From contig UQKO01000030.1 of assembly GCA_900541575.1 (NCBI GenBank), positions 1 to 29,097 on the forward strand: DNA of 29,097 bases, written 5' to 3'. The DNA comes from an uncultured Prevotella sp. Its GTDB lineage: Bacteria > Bacteroidota > Bacteroidia > Bacteroidales > Bacteroidaceae. The position numbers and the translations under genes are program-made. Each line of letters starts with the position of its first letter. Position 1 is the first letter of the stretch. The notes below the pieces were generated by a model. That model was not told the origin of the DNA, did not search any database, and saw only the letters and a program-made list of their open reading frames with translations. Of the stretch, positions 17,378 through 24,693 are shown in pieces.

Positions 17378-20071
17378 TTAGAACTTGAAGCCGATATTCA
17401 AGAATCCGTTGATGGCATTCGCATAGTAGTATTTCGAATTTTTCGAGAATACATAAGCTTTGTCATATCCGGTATTGTAGCTATCCGAACGATTCTGTTC
17501 GTAGCCACCCGTCTTGAGGTTGCGGTTGTTGGTAATGTTCTGTACAGAGAGGTTTATGCTCAAGCTCTTTCCGTTCTTCAAGCGGATGTATTTACCGATT
17601 GAAGCGTCGAGCATGAAGCCGCCCTTTGCCTTTTCTTGCTTAGGGCTGTAAGTATCGACGATATTGCCTGATTGGTCGTAGAATATACCACCATAGTTGT
17701 CAAGCGCAGTTTGCTTTACATTGCCATAGGAAAGATTACCTGAGGCATCTACTGCGGGCGTGTATAGACCACGATTGGCAATAATCGTCTTCGACAAGCG
17801 ACGATACTCTGAGAAATCGATGTATACGCGGTCGTAGTAATTCAGGTTGGCGCTAAAGAACCAGCCCTTCACGTTGTAGTCGAATCCAAGGCTTACCACG
17901 GCCATGGGGCTTCCGCTCTCACGCATGCCCTTTGCCAGAACAAAGAGAGGAGTGGTCTCTGCTTGATTGGTCACGGGGTTGGTCCAAGAGTTGAGAGTCT
18001 GGAGCGTAGCAGCGCTCGAGCCTTCATAGGCCACTTGTGCGTAAGGATTGTTTACGTACTTAGCTTCGCCGTAAGTACCAATGAGGTTGACAGAGAAGTT
18101 AGACGTTATCTGATAGCTGAATGCGGCTTCCACACCATAGTGCTCGCGGTCGATACCAGTCATGGTGAGATAGGTAAAGCGCGATTCATCATCGTTGTAG
18201 AAAGCTGTCTGCTCTACACCACTGCTCAAGCGAGCATAGTATCCACTGACCTTACCCGAGAAATTACCGAAGCGGAACTGATACGAGAGGTCGGAATGGA
18301 AGATATTCTCGTTGGTCAAATTATTAACAAAATCATTTTGTATACGCGGAGCCACGAATGAGTTGCGTGCCAACGGGGCATTACTCTCTGCGCCGAAATT
18401 CAAGCTCAGAATATGCGAGCCATTAGGACGGAATGTCATGCCGAAGCGTCCACCACCACCCAAGAATTTACCCTTACCGCTCTTGCCGTAAGAGTTGTCA
18501 GCTGCACGACCATTGCGCATCAAGCCTTCGCGCTGCATGAGTGTACCTTCGGCAAAGGCTTGCATGTTGTACTGCCACTTGCCCTCGGTATACTGATAGA
18601 GACCATAAGCGCGCGCCTTGTCTACGAAGATATTGTAGTTGTAGCCAAACTTGTCGTCGACGTTCACCTTGCGGTCGGGATTGTTCAAGTCATTCTGAGC
18701 CTCAAGGCTGTTGCGTCCATACTCATTGGCAGCAAACTTGTCGTAGTCGGTAAAGGTAGAACCACCAAGCATATCAGCCAAAGTCTTATAGTGCATACCC
18801 TTGGTGCGGTTGTACTGGAAGCCTACGGCATACTTATGGTGCTGATTGATTTCGTGATTGAAGATGGTGTTGAAAGTTTCCACCATCTGATTGTTGTGGC
18901 GACGCTCTTGATAATAGAGAGTTTCGTCACCCTGCTCTGCCGCTGCATGGTTGACAGCATACATGCGATCCCAATCCACTTGGCGATTGGCCTTATGCGA
19001 AGTCCAATAGTTGTAGAGATTGTTCCATCCTTCAAGTGCCCACGCACCTTCCGCACTATTGAGGAAGTCGGGGTCGTTTATTTTAGGATCGTACACATTA
19101 AATATAGAACTCGGTAAGTTCTTGTAGTAGTCGGGACGCGGATCGTAAGCGTTACCGTTCCATCCGAGCGCCGTTGAGCTATACATGGAATACTTAAAGC
19201 CGGCCGATGTGGAGAGTTTCATGTTATCGCGCATCGTCCAATCCCAAGTAAGGATGGCAGTAGGCTCAAAGTCGTTCACCACGCGAGAGTTGCGCTTTTT
19301 CCCTCCCTGATAACCCCAGTTTGGGTTATAATAGTGGGAGTTGGCAAGCCAATAGGCTTCTTCTGTCGACGCACCCTGTTGGCCGCGCTCTGTAGGCGAT
19401 CCGAAGGTGACGAGCGAGAGGGCATGCTTGTCACCTAAACGCTTCTCTGCAGAAAGGAAGTAAGAGAGCGAATTGTAGAACGTGCCTTCAATCACGCCTT
19501 CATTGGCCCAACGATAGCCTACCAATCCAGCGAAAGCCCATCCCGAGGGGAGCAGTCCTGTGGCGTGAGTAAACATACCACGAGCCACGTAGTTGCGATT
19601 GCAACCAGAAAGAGTGAGCTTATTGCCTTGCGCAAACTGACTTGCACGAGCATTCACATTCGTTGCACCACCAATACCAGCTATGCCAAAGCGATTAAAT
19701 TCATAGGCAGTGACGCCCTCTTGATTACGTGTAGCGTCGTTCATACCACCAATCATGCTGTAGCCAAACCGACCAAGTTCCAAGTCATTGAGCTGAAGGC
19801 CATTGATGTAGTAGTTGCTATACATGTTGTCATAACCACGCACACGGAAACGCATAGGACTAAACAAGTAGCCTACCTCCGAATTGTAAGGATCACTCTT
19901 ACCACCAACGATGGCCGACACTGCTTGAGAGGCATCGTTGTCGTCATCGAGCTGCGACTCTGTAAACGTAAAGTCCGAATTGTCGAGGCTCAGGGTGTCA
20001 GTCGGAGCTTGTGCCCATGCACCTGTGGCCAGAAGCAAAGCAGCTGCCGTAAGTTTTACACCTTTTGTCAT
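17378..20071 (-). CDS. TonB-dependent outer-membrane receptor
   Basis: The 897-residue product has a signal peptide (KLTAAALLLATGAWA, then QAP). A plug domain begins near residue 45, with MRFRVRGYDNMYSNYYINGLQLNDLE and FGIAGIGGATNVNARASQ. The long 22-strand-barrel region is rich in Tyr/Asn/Gly and ends in GFLNIGFKF, with the terminal aromatic typical of outer-membrane barrels. It lacks the N-terminal carboxypeptidase-like domain of SusC receptors, and no SusD follows, so this is not a classical glycan locus. It leads a four-gene run with two lipoproteins and a nuclease. A TAnnTTTG element lies about 120 bases upstream. It likely imports a nucleic-acid breakdown product or metal; the substrate is inferred from its neighbours only. 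Confidence 0.92.
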   Translation of the reverse strand: MTKGVKLTAAALLLATGAWAQAPTDTLSLDNSDFTFTESQLDDDNDASQAVSAIVGGKSDPYNSEVGYLFSPMRFRVRGYDNMYSNYYINGLQLNDLELGRFGYSMIGGMNDATRNQEGVTAYEFNRFGIAGIGGATNVNARASQFAQGNKLTLSGCNRNYVARGMFTHATGLLPSGWAFAGLVGYRWANEGVIEGTFYNSLSYFLSAEKRLGDKHALSLVTFGSPTERGQQGASTEEAYWLANSHYYNPNWGYQGGKKRNSRVVNDFEPTAILTWDWTMRDNMKLSTSAGFKYSMYSSTALGWNGNAYDPRPDYYKNLPSSIFNVYDPKINDPDFLNSAEGAWALEGWNNLYNYWTSHKANRQVDWDRMYAVNHAAAEQGDETLYYQERRHNNQMVETFNTIFNHEINQHHKYAVGFQYNRTKGMHYKTLADMLGGSTFTDYDKFAANEYGRNSLEAQNDLNNPDRKVNVDDKFGYNYNIFVDKARAYGLYQYTEGKWQYNMQAFAEGTLMQREGLMRNGRAADNSYGKSGKGKFLGGGGRFGMTFRPNGSHILSLNFGAESNAPLARNSFVAPRIQNDFVNNLTNENIFHSDLSYQFRFGNFSGKVSGYYARLSSGVEQTAFYNDDESRFTYLTMTGIDREHYGVEAAFSYQITSNFSVNLIGTYGEAKYVNNPYAQVAYEGSSAATLQTLNSWTNPVTNQAETTPLFVLAKGMRESGSPMAVVSLGFDYNVKGWFFSANLNYYDRVYIDFSEYRRLSKTIIANRGLYTPAVDASGNLSYGNVKQTALDNYGGIFYDQSGNIVDTYSPKQEKAKGGFMLDASIGKYIRLKNGKSLSINLSVQNITNNRNLKTGGYEQNRSDSYNTGYDKAYVFSKNSKYYYANAINGFLNIGFKF

Positions 20072-20193
20072 GTAAAGTTGAGGATTAAGTATTCTGCGTT
20101 AGGGCGTATTCTTGAGCAATCTCTCCATCCATAGCTGATTCTCGACTACTCGTCTTCGTGCCCTATCGCGGATTTAAACATTTATATTCGCTG

Positions 20194-20201
20194 CAAAGAT
20201 A
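20194..20201 (-). promoter_or_regulatory. -7 element of the TBDR operon
   Basis: On the minus strand TATCTTTG matches TAnnTTTG and lies 122 bases before the receptor ATG. A well-spaced TTTG is not clear; a CTTG lies only 15 bases upstream. Confidence 0.55.
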
Positions 20202-20263
20202 CGTAAAAAAACAGGGCAAGCTTTTACATTTCTGTGAATTTTTCAACATGTACTATACAAATT

Positions 20264-20295
20264 CTTGGCTAATAACGGAAAAAAGAAGAAATTTG
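20264..20295 (+). promoter_or_regulatory. Candidate promoter of the divergent EEP gene
   Basis: CTTG (20264-20267) is followed after 20 bases by GAAATTTG (20288-20295), one mismatch in each element. It lies 31 bases before the ATG at 20327, back to back with the TBDR promoter, so a shared regulator could act on both. Confidence 0.5.
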
Positions 20296-20326
20296 CAGTA
20301 TAAAAACTATCACATCTATTTTCAGT

Positions 20327-21463
20327 ATGCGAAAATCCATTCTATCGTTTGCGCTCATTCTCTTGGCGCTCACCACACTCACCTCGTTTACTACACGCGG
20401 CGAGTCTCAACAGCAGAAGCGCTACGCCCTCTATGGTGTGGCCTTCTACAACCTTGAAAATCTCTTCGACACCATCCACGATGCAGGCAAGAACGACTAC
20501 GAGTATCTGCCCACTGGTACACAGAAGTGGGGCAAGATGAAGTATGAAGCTAAGCTCCACAACATGAGCCGCGTGCTCAGTGAACTCTGCACAGACAAGC
20601 TCCCTATGGGCGCAGCCGTGATTGGTGTATCTGAAATCGAAAACTCCAATGTGCTCGACGACCTATTAAAACAGCCCTCCCTAGCTAAGCGCGGCTACAA
20701 GTACGTAGACATTCCCAGTTACGACCGCCGTGGCATAGAGTGTGCCTTCTTCTACAATCCTAAATTTTTCAGCCTCGAACGCTATTTTGCCGTGCAATAC
20801 AACTATGGTCCCACAGGCAAGGTCGACGACCCCATGCTAGGCTTCACCATCGACACACAAGGCAAGGTGCAAGCCATTGATTCCCTGCAGGGCGACACCA
20901 CCTACATCACGCGCCCATTCCTCGTGATGGAAGGCCGCTTGGCAGGCGAGAAGATGTTCTTCATCGTCAACCACTGGCCCTCGCGCGCAGCAGGCGACGA
21001 AGTGCGCCAGCGTGCTGGATGGCAAGTACGACAACTCAAGGATGCACTGATAAAGAGCGAGCCTGGAGCCAAAGTGGTCATCATGGGTGATATGAACGAC
21101 GACCCGGGCAATAAGAGTATGACTGAACAACTTGGCTGCAAGAGCGAAGAGAAGAAAATCTCTGGCGCTACCGATATGTACAACCCTTGGTACAACACGC
21201 TCTACAAGGTAGGACAAGGCACCCTGCTCTACAACGGCAAATGGAATCTCTTCGACCAAATCGTAATGAGTGGCAATCTCGTAGGCAATGATCGCTCCAC
21301 GCTGAAGTACTATCAGCACGCCATATTCATGCGCGACTACCTTTTCCAGCAAGAAGGAAAGTATAAGGGTTCTCCCCTTCGCACCCACGCTGGCGGTGTA
21401 TGGCTCAACGGCTACTCCGACCACTTACCCACCCAGATTTATCTAATTAAAGAGGTGAAGTAA
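20327..21463 (+). CDS. Exported endonuclease/exonuclease/phosphatase family hydrolase
   Basis: The 378-residue product has an N-terminal signal peptide (MRKSILSFALILLALTTLTS). All core EEP motifs are visible: FYNLENLFDT, IGVSEIEN (catalytic Glu), YDRRGIECAFFYNP, FIVNHWPSR (His), IMGDMNDDPG (Asp/Asn) and YSDHLPTQI (Asp-His). The fold cuts phosphodiester or phosphomonoester bonds with a divalent metal; substrates can be DNA, RNA, nucleotides or phospholipids. It is transcribed away from the TBDR-nuclease operon across 255 bp with back-to-back promoters, and most likely finishes nucleic-acid breakdown outside the cytoplasm. Lack of a lipobox suggests a periplasmic or secreted protein. A terminator follows at once. 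Confidence 0.9.
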   Translation: MRKSILSFALILLALTTLTSFTTRGESQQQKRYALYGVAFYNLENLFDTIHDAGKNDYEYLPTGTQKWGKMKYEAKLHNMSRVLSELCTDKLPMGAAVIGVSEIENSNVLDDLLKQPSLAKRGYKYVDIPSYDRRGIECAFFYNPKFFSLERYFAVQYNYGPTGKVDDPMLGFTIDTQGKVQAIDSLQGDTTYITRPFLVMEGRLAGEKMFFIVNHWPSRAAGDEVRQRAGWQVRQLKDALIKSEPGAKVVIMGDMNDDPGNKSMTEQLGCKSEEKKISGATDMYNPWYNTLYKVGQGTLLYNGKWNLFDQIVMSGNLVGNDRSTLKYYQHAIFMRDYLFQQEGKYKGSPLRTHAGGVWLNGYSDHLPTQIYLIKEVK

Positions 21464-21492
21464 AAGTATTCCTTCCCGAAAACGCGATATTG

Positions 21493-21522
21493 AAGGCGAC
21501 CCCTGTGTGGGTTGCCTTTTTT
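21493..21522 (+). terminator. Rho-independent terminator of the EEP gene
   Basis: AAGGCGACCC (21493-21502) pairs with GGGTTGCCTT (21509-21518) with one G-T pair, running into a T-tract. It lies 30 bases past the stop. Confidence 0.88.
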
Positions 21523-21551
21523 GTTTCTCTCCGTAAAGAATCTATCTTTTT

Positions 21552-21583
21552 TTTGCAAAACAAGAAAGCGTTCCTTACCTTTG
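21552..21583 (+). promoter_or_regulatory. Consensus promoter of the TonB-domain gene
   Basis: TTTG (21552-21555) is followed after 20 bases by TACCTTTG (21576-21583), a full consensus match. It lies 28 bases before the ATG at 21611 and overlaps the upstream reading-frame extension, which therefore cannot be translated from this transcript. Confidence 0.85.
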
Positions 21584-21610
21584 CATCATAATCATTCACC
21601 CCCATCCACC

Positions 21611-22759
21611 ATGAAACATCTAAAAAATCTCCTTATCTTCATCCTCTCCCTCACGGTGAGCGTCTCTTTTGCTCAAAACAGAAACAAAGTTAAGCCTGCA
21701 CACAGAGCCACCATCTCCAAGGCTCCTACCATTGTCAAGGAAAGAACTTACACACTCACCCCCATACAACAACTACAGAAGGCGATGAATGGAGCCTCCA
21801 TCAGTACGGAGGGATTGCTTATGCCCAATTGTGCCACAGAGAGGAACGACGATGGAACCGTGCCCGTAGACGAGACTTCGTGGGGAGAGGTGGAAAATCT
21901 CATTGAGAAGGATGTCATCACACACTACTCATTAGAAGACGAGGTGAACACTCCGCTGAAAAAGGAAGTGTACATGAAAAGCAAGGAATACAAGGACATG
22001 CTGGAGGCTCTTGAGCGAGAACGAACCTGTCTGCTTGAGCACGATTATTACATCGAGGCAGACTTCAATGCTCAATACGATTTAGAGAAACAAAACTTCA
22101 CATTCAAACTCTACAACCCCGCCAAGCGATTCCTCACATTTCAAATCACCGATTCACAATTCTCTTATGATGAAATCAAGCGAGATTTCAACTTCTCTAC
22201 ACCCCAAATTCCCGAGGATTTAGCTTACATGATAGAGACTGGCCCCACGAAAGCACTGCTCGTGGTGAGCATCGCAGACAGCCTGTCCACTCTCGATGTA
22301 AACCAGATTATCCTCATTCCGCAAAAGCTCTACCTCTACCGCGCCGACACAGGCGAAGTGCTCTACGAATACGTGTTTAAAGGCGACACCACGGAGATGC
22401 AAATCCGTAGAACTGAATCTTCCACTCAAGCCGATAACGATAGAACCATTTACGCCGTGGCCGAAGAAATGGCCCAGTATCCAGGAGGCAGCACAGCGCT
22501 ACTACAAGACATTAGCGCCCATCTATTATACCCAGTCAAAGCTATGGAAGATCGCATTCAGGGCATAGTCTTAGCCAGCTTCGTAGTAGAGAAGGATGGC
22601 ACCATCGGAGATATTAAGATAGAGCGTACCCTTTCTCCCGAATGTGATGCTGCCGTCGTTGCGACTATCAAGAAACTAAAGAAATTCTTCCCCGCTAAAC
22701 AAGGTGGTCGCCCCGTACGCTCCCTCTTCAAACTTCCCATTCGCTTTAGAACGCAATAA
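21611..22759 (+). CDS. TonB C-terminal domain protein with a signal peptide
   Basis: From the ATG at 21611 the product is 382 residues. The N-terminus (MKHLKNLLIFILSLTVSVSFA, then Q) looks like a cleavable signal peptide rather than the uncleaved anchor of classical TonB. A central domain of unknown type (about 60-280) has no family I recognise. The last 90 or so residues are a TonB C-terminal domain: AQYPGGSTALLQDISAHLLYP, then GIVLASFVVEKDGTIGDIKIERTLSPECDAAVVATIKKL and a final FKLPIRFRTQ. No Pro-rich spacer or ExbB/ExbD genes are present. It may be a periplasmic partner in energy coupling or an envelope protein using the fold for another purpose. A link to the nearby TBDR is possible but unproven. 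Confidence 0.85.
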   Translation: MKHLKNLLIFILSLTVSVSFAQNRNKVKPAHRATISKAPTIVKERTYTLTPIQQLQKAMNGASISTEGLLMPNCATERNDDGTVPVDETSWGEVENLIEKDVITHYSLEDEVNTPLKKEVYMKSKEYKDMLEALERERTCLLEHDYYIEADFNAQYDLEKQNFTFKLYNPAKRFLTFQITDSQFSYDEIKRDFNFSTPQIPEDLAYMIETGPTKALLVVSIADSLSTLDVNQIILIPQKLYLYRADTGEVLYEYVFKGDTTEMQIRRTESSTQADNDRTIYAVAEEMAQYPGGSTALLQDISAHLLYPVKAMEDRIQGIVLASFVVEKDGTIGDIKIERTLSPECDAAVVATIKKLKKFFPAKQGGRPVRSLFKLPIRFRTQ

Positions 22760-22784
22760 GGAGGGGGAACATTCATGCATCCTC

Positions 22785-22898
22785 TGGCAAAAAGTTGCAT
22801 AATTACTATAGATTTGTTGGCAAAAAGTTGCAAGATTACCCGCAGAATCTTGGAAAAAAGTTGCAAACAACCTGCTATTTAGCTGGAAAAAAGTTGTA
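22785..22898. repeat. Four 15-bp repeats with exact 33-bp period
   Basis: TGGCAAAAAGTTGCA starts at 22785 and 22818, TGGAAAAAAGTTGCA at 22851 and TGGAAAAAAGTTGTA at 22884. Starts are exactly 33 bases apart, and the 18 bases between cores are less conserved. The core includes a small inverted repeat (GCAA...TTGC). The period is both about three helical turns and 11 codons, and the last two units are in frame with the adjoining ATPase remnant. Confidence 0.9.
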
Positions 22899-22904
22899 GG
22901 CAAT

Positions 22905-23021
22905 ATACTAAAACGCAAGATTATCAAGAAGTTAGAAGATTGGAAGGAATCCACCACAAACAAAGCTTTTCTCATTAAAGGTGCGCGACAAGTAGGAAAG
23001 ACCACGATCGTACGACTATAG
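22905..23021 (+). pseudogene. N-terminal fragment of an AAA (DUF4143-type) ATPase
   Basis: The frame reads ILKRKIIKKLEDWKESTTNK, then AFLIKGARQVGKTTIVRL, and stops at TAG 23019-23021. The Walker A motif GARQVGKTT and the preceding 'LKRKI...L..W' pattern are characteristic of the Bacteroidota ATP-binding proteins carrying AAA_14 and DUF4143 domains, normally about 380-430 residues. Everything after Walker A is missing or unrecognisable, and no ATG begins the frame. It is a decayed or deleted gene. The stop may follow a frameshift, but I could not trace the family further in other frames. Confidence 0.75.
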
Positions 23022-23141
23022 GGCGACAAGTTTCTCGACATGAAATCTCACTATATGAGGGGAAATAATCGACGAGACAACTAAGATATGACTGGATACA
23101 TACGTATTTCAAGCAGATTTGTGAAGATTTTTGGCAAAACT

Positions 23142-23173
23142 CTTGCTTATTAATGTTTTAATTTCTATCTTTG
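23142..23173 (+). promoter_or_regulatory. Promoter of tRNA-Gln
   Basis: CTTG (23142-23145) is followed after 20 bases by TATCTTTG (23166-23173), 37 bases before the mature tRNA. Confidence 0.75.
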
Positions 23174-23210
23174 CAGCGCAATTCAGATGAGTTGCTCTTT
23201 AATTAAGGAT

Positions 23211-23281
23211 TGTTCCATGGTGTAATGGCAGCACTAGAGTTTTTGGTTCTCTCAGTCCCCGTTCGAATCGGAGTGGAACAA
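23211..23281 (+). tRNA. tRNA-Gln (TTG)
   Basis: A 7-bp acceptor stem (TGTTCCA with TGGAACA), D arm with GTGTAATGGCAGC, an anticodon loop TTTTGGT giving TTG, and a T arm with GTTCGAATC are all present, with discriminator A at 23281. CCA is not encoded. The innermost anticodon-stem pair is a T-T mismatch. Confidence 0.93.
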
Positions 23282-23299
23282 CTTATTTCCCCTTCCCCT

Positions 23300-23344
23300 G
23301 AGCCCTGCTTGCTCCATCCCCATTTTTCAGCAGGGCTCTTTTTT
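23300..23344 (+). terminator. First terminator after tRNA-Gln
   Basis: GAGCCCTGCT (23300-23309) pairs exactly with AGCAGGGCTC (23329-23338), followed by six T. Confidence 0.9.
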
Positions 23345-23349
23345 CCCCA

Positions 23350-23377
23350 AGCAGTGTCTATATGACACTGCTTTTTT
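23350..23377 (+). terminator. Second terminator after tRNA-Gln
   Basis: AGCAGTGTC (23350-23358) pairs with GACACTGCT (23364-23372) around TATAT, followed by a T-tract. It directly follows the first terminator, forming a tandem pair. Confidence 0.9.
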
Positions 23378-23438
23378 CTTTATCTTCTACTTTCTTGCAT
23401 TATCATGAGTCAGCGGATATTCCCAATTGTATGATGAG

Positions 23439-23506
23439 GAAATTAAGATGAGTATTCCCAACCACATGCCCGCGAGATAAGGAAACGACTTTCTTTAGAG
23501 AAAACT
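23439..23506. repeat. 68-bp dispersed direct repeat, copy 2
   Basis: This matches 233-300 in the same orientation at 67 of 68 positions. See copy 1. Here the tandem array lies to its right, whereas at copy 1 the array lies to its left. Confidence 0.9.
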
Positions 23507-23593
23507 CGCCTCATCGTGGATTATTTAGGCCTTCCGGAAGGTTGTTTTGACGATGAAGATTAAGCTGTTTCTACGACCTAAATCTTAGTACTC

Positions 23594-23685
23594 TAACGAT
23601 GAAGACCGATAGGTGCTAACGATGAAGACCGATAAGTGCTAACGATGAAGACCGTTAGACTCTATGGATAAAGACCGATAGGATA
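23594..23685. repeat. 23-bp tandem repeat array
   Basis: Four contiguous units start at 23594, 23617, 23640 and 23663, sharing the core AACGATGAAGACCG; the fourth is degraded (GGATAAAGACCG). A weaker relative, GACGATGAAGATTAAG, lies about 45 bases to the left, suggesting an older, longer array. No spacers are present. Confidence 0.85.
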
Positions 23686-23800
23686 GACTGATTTTGAACG
23701 CATAACGAGGTGATTTTGCCTCGTGCGCGCGTATTTATATATATAGGTGTGGTGTGTGCTTAAAAGAGAGGTACTTTACCCCTTTTCAATACTTCTTCCT

Positions 23801-24013
23801 TTAGGGCACGGGATCGTAGCCACTCCCCCCTCCTGGACGACAACGCAATATGCGCCGTATGGCCAAGTATAGTCCCTTGATAGGACCATGCTTTTGCAGA
23901 GCCTCTATGGCATATTGCGAGCATGTGGGCGTAAAGCGACATGCGGGCGGCAGCATGGGCGAGATAAAACGCTGATAAAAGCGAATGGGAAGTATGAGAA
24001 TACGGGTCAGCAT
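23801..24013 (-). CDS. yidD: Membrane protein insertion efficiency factor YidD
   Basis: The 70-residue product matches YidD closely: LPIRFYQRFISPMLPPACRFTPTCSQYAIEALQKHG, then GLYLAIRRILRCRPGGGSGYDPVP. The conserved cysteines in CRFTPTCS and RCRP and the amphipathic N-terminus are present. YidD assists YidC-mediated insertion at the inner membrane. It overlaps the end of rnpA by 7 bases, a usual pairing, and is expected to be translationally coupled to it. Confidence 0.96.
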   Translation of the reverse strand: MLTRILILPIRFYQRFISPMLPPACRFTPTCSQYAIEALQKHGPIKGLYLAIRRILRCRPGGGSGYDPVP

Positions 24014-24477
24014 AAGGAAGAAGGGGAATCGGTTACGGTGTCTGCCGTGGCGGAAACGTTTGTCTGAGAGATGCTTGTCTGCTCCACTTCGGCTACGACG
24101 TTCTGACGAATACGCTGCAATATTTGGTTCATACGCGCAGAGACGAGTTTGGAGGACATGGAATGATCGGCCAACCAGATGAAGGCCACATTGATTGCCA
24201 TATCGGCAGGAATAGCTTCAGTAAGGAGATGCTTCTGCAGACGATAGGCTTCTCGAATCTGACGCTTCGCACGATTGCGATCTACTGCATGATGAAGATG
24301 GCGCTTAGAGACACTTAGAAGTACCTTTACGTGCGGGCCTTGTCCAGCATAGGTTAGCTTGCGATAAGTAGCACGCAGAGGGAAGGCACTCATAGAGGTG
24401 CTTCCTGCACTGAAGAGATTTTCTATTTCGCTCTTCAAACAAATATGTTCGGCTTTTCGAAAAGTGAATCTGGGCAT
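24007..24477 (-). CDS. rnpA: Ribonuclease P protein component
   Basis: From the ATG at 24477 the product is 156 residues. It binds the RNase P RNA to mature tRNA 5' ends. The signature RNRAKRQIREAYR (residues 67-79) and the start PRFTFRKAEHIC identify it. An upstream ATG at 24528 is possible but adds 17 residues absent from the family. A Ser/Thr-rich tail of about 25 residues follows the conserved domain. The gene has its own promoter at 24611-24642 and overlaps yidD. The usual rpmH/dnaA neighbours are absent; the order hemD-rnpA-yidD fits Bacteroidales. Confidence 0.93.
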   Translation of the reverse strand: MPRFTFRKAEHICLKSEIENLFSAGSTSMSAFPLRATYRKLTYAGQGPHVKVLLSVSKRHLHHAVDRNRAKRQIREAYRLQKHLLTEAIPADMAINVAFIWLADHSMSSKLVSARMNQILQRIRQNVVAEVEQTSISQTNVSATADTVTDSPSSLC

Positions 24478-24610
24478 AGACTGGCATTGTATGTGGACGG
24501 GATGGATGGTAATCCTATTCCTCACCACCTATATTATTACTTGTATGTGCATAGTGTCTCTAAAGAGGAAGAGAGAGGAGCGTCTATACTTCCTAAAAAA
24601 GGCGCTTATG

Positions 24611-24642
24611 CAAAAATATAAAAGGTAAAAGTTGTAAGCAAG
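24611..24642 (-). promoter_or_regulatory. Promoter of rnpA-yidD
   Basis: On the minus strand CTTG (24639-24642) is followed after 20 bases by TATTTTTG (24611-24618). The -33 element sits in the loop of the hemD terminator, so the two signals overlap. The leader would be about 125 bases. Confidence 0.75.
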
Positions 24643-24665
24643 AGATTGCTCAACTTTTACCTTTT
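24620..24665 (-). terminator. hemD terminator
   Basis: A perfect 15-bp stem pairs 24620-24634 with 24651-24665 (AAAAGGTAAAAGTTG and its complement). On the minus strand it is followed by ATATTTTTG. It lies 29 bases past the hemD stop. It is also T-rich on the plus strand. Confidence 0.85.
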
Positions 24666-24693
24666 TATGCGAGTATGAATAAGTGATATTCTG

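Larger units (their letters stand above)
22760..23165. other. Gene-free region with repeats and an ATPase remnant
   Basis: This stretch between the TonB-domain gene and the tRNA-Gln promoter holds only the 33-bp-period repeats and the ATPase remnant. Bases 23022-23140 show no recognisable feature. No terminator for the TonB-domain gene is apparent. Confidence 0.6.
23378..23800. other. Gene-free repeat-bearing region
   Basis: No gene is supported. The stretch holds the second 68-bp repeat copy, a perfect 12-bp palindrome CCTTCCGGAAGG (23530-23541), a 23-bp tandem array (23594-23685) and an alternating purine-pyrimidine run (CGTGCGCGCG, then TATATATATA) near 23721-23745. Confidence 0.7.

Noticed and set aside
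18413..19117. 234-codon plus-strand frame inside the TBDR gene
   Set aside because: It is antisense to a well-supported receptor, with no motif, promoter or plausible domain.
17378..20071. Classical SusC/SusD polysaccharide utilization locus
   Set aside because: The receptor lacks the SusC N-terminal carboxypeptidase-like domain, no SusD follows, and the neighbours are nucleases rather than glycoside hydrolases.
23206..23506. Integrated mobile element at tRNA-Gln
   Set aside because: There is no integrase, no duplicated tRNA 3' end and no cargo; only a small repeat lies downstream.
23594..23685. CRISPR array or origin iterons near tRNA-Gln
   Set aside because: There are no spacers; only four degenerate units are present, with no replication gene or DnaA-box cluster nearby.
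24398..24628. 76-codon plus-strand frame with a hydrophobic segment
   Set aside because: It overlaps rnpA antisense, runs through the rnpA promoter, and has no promoter of its own.
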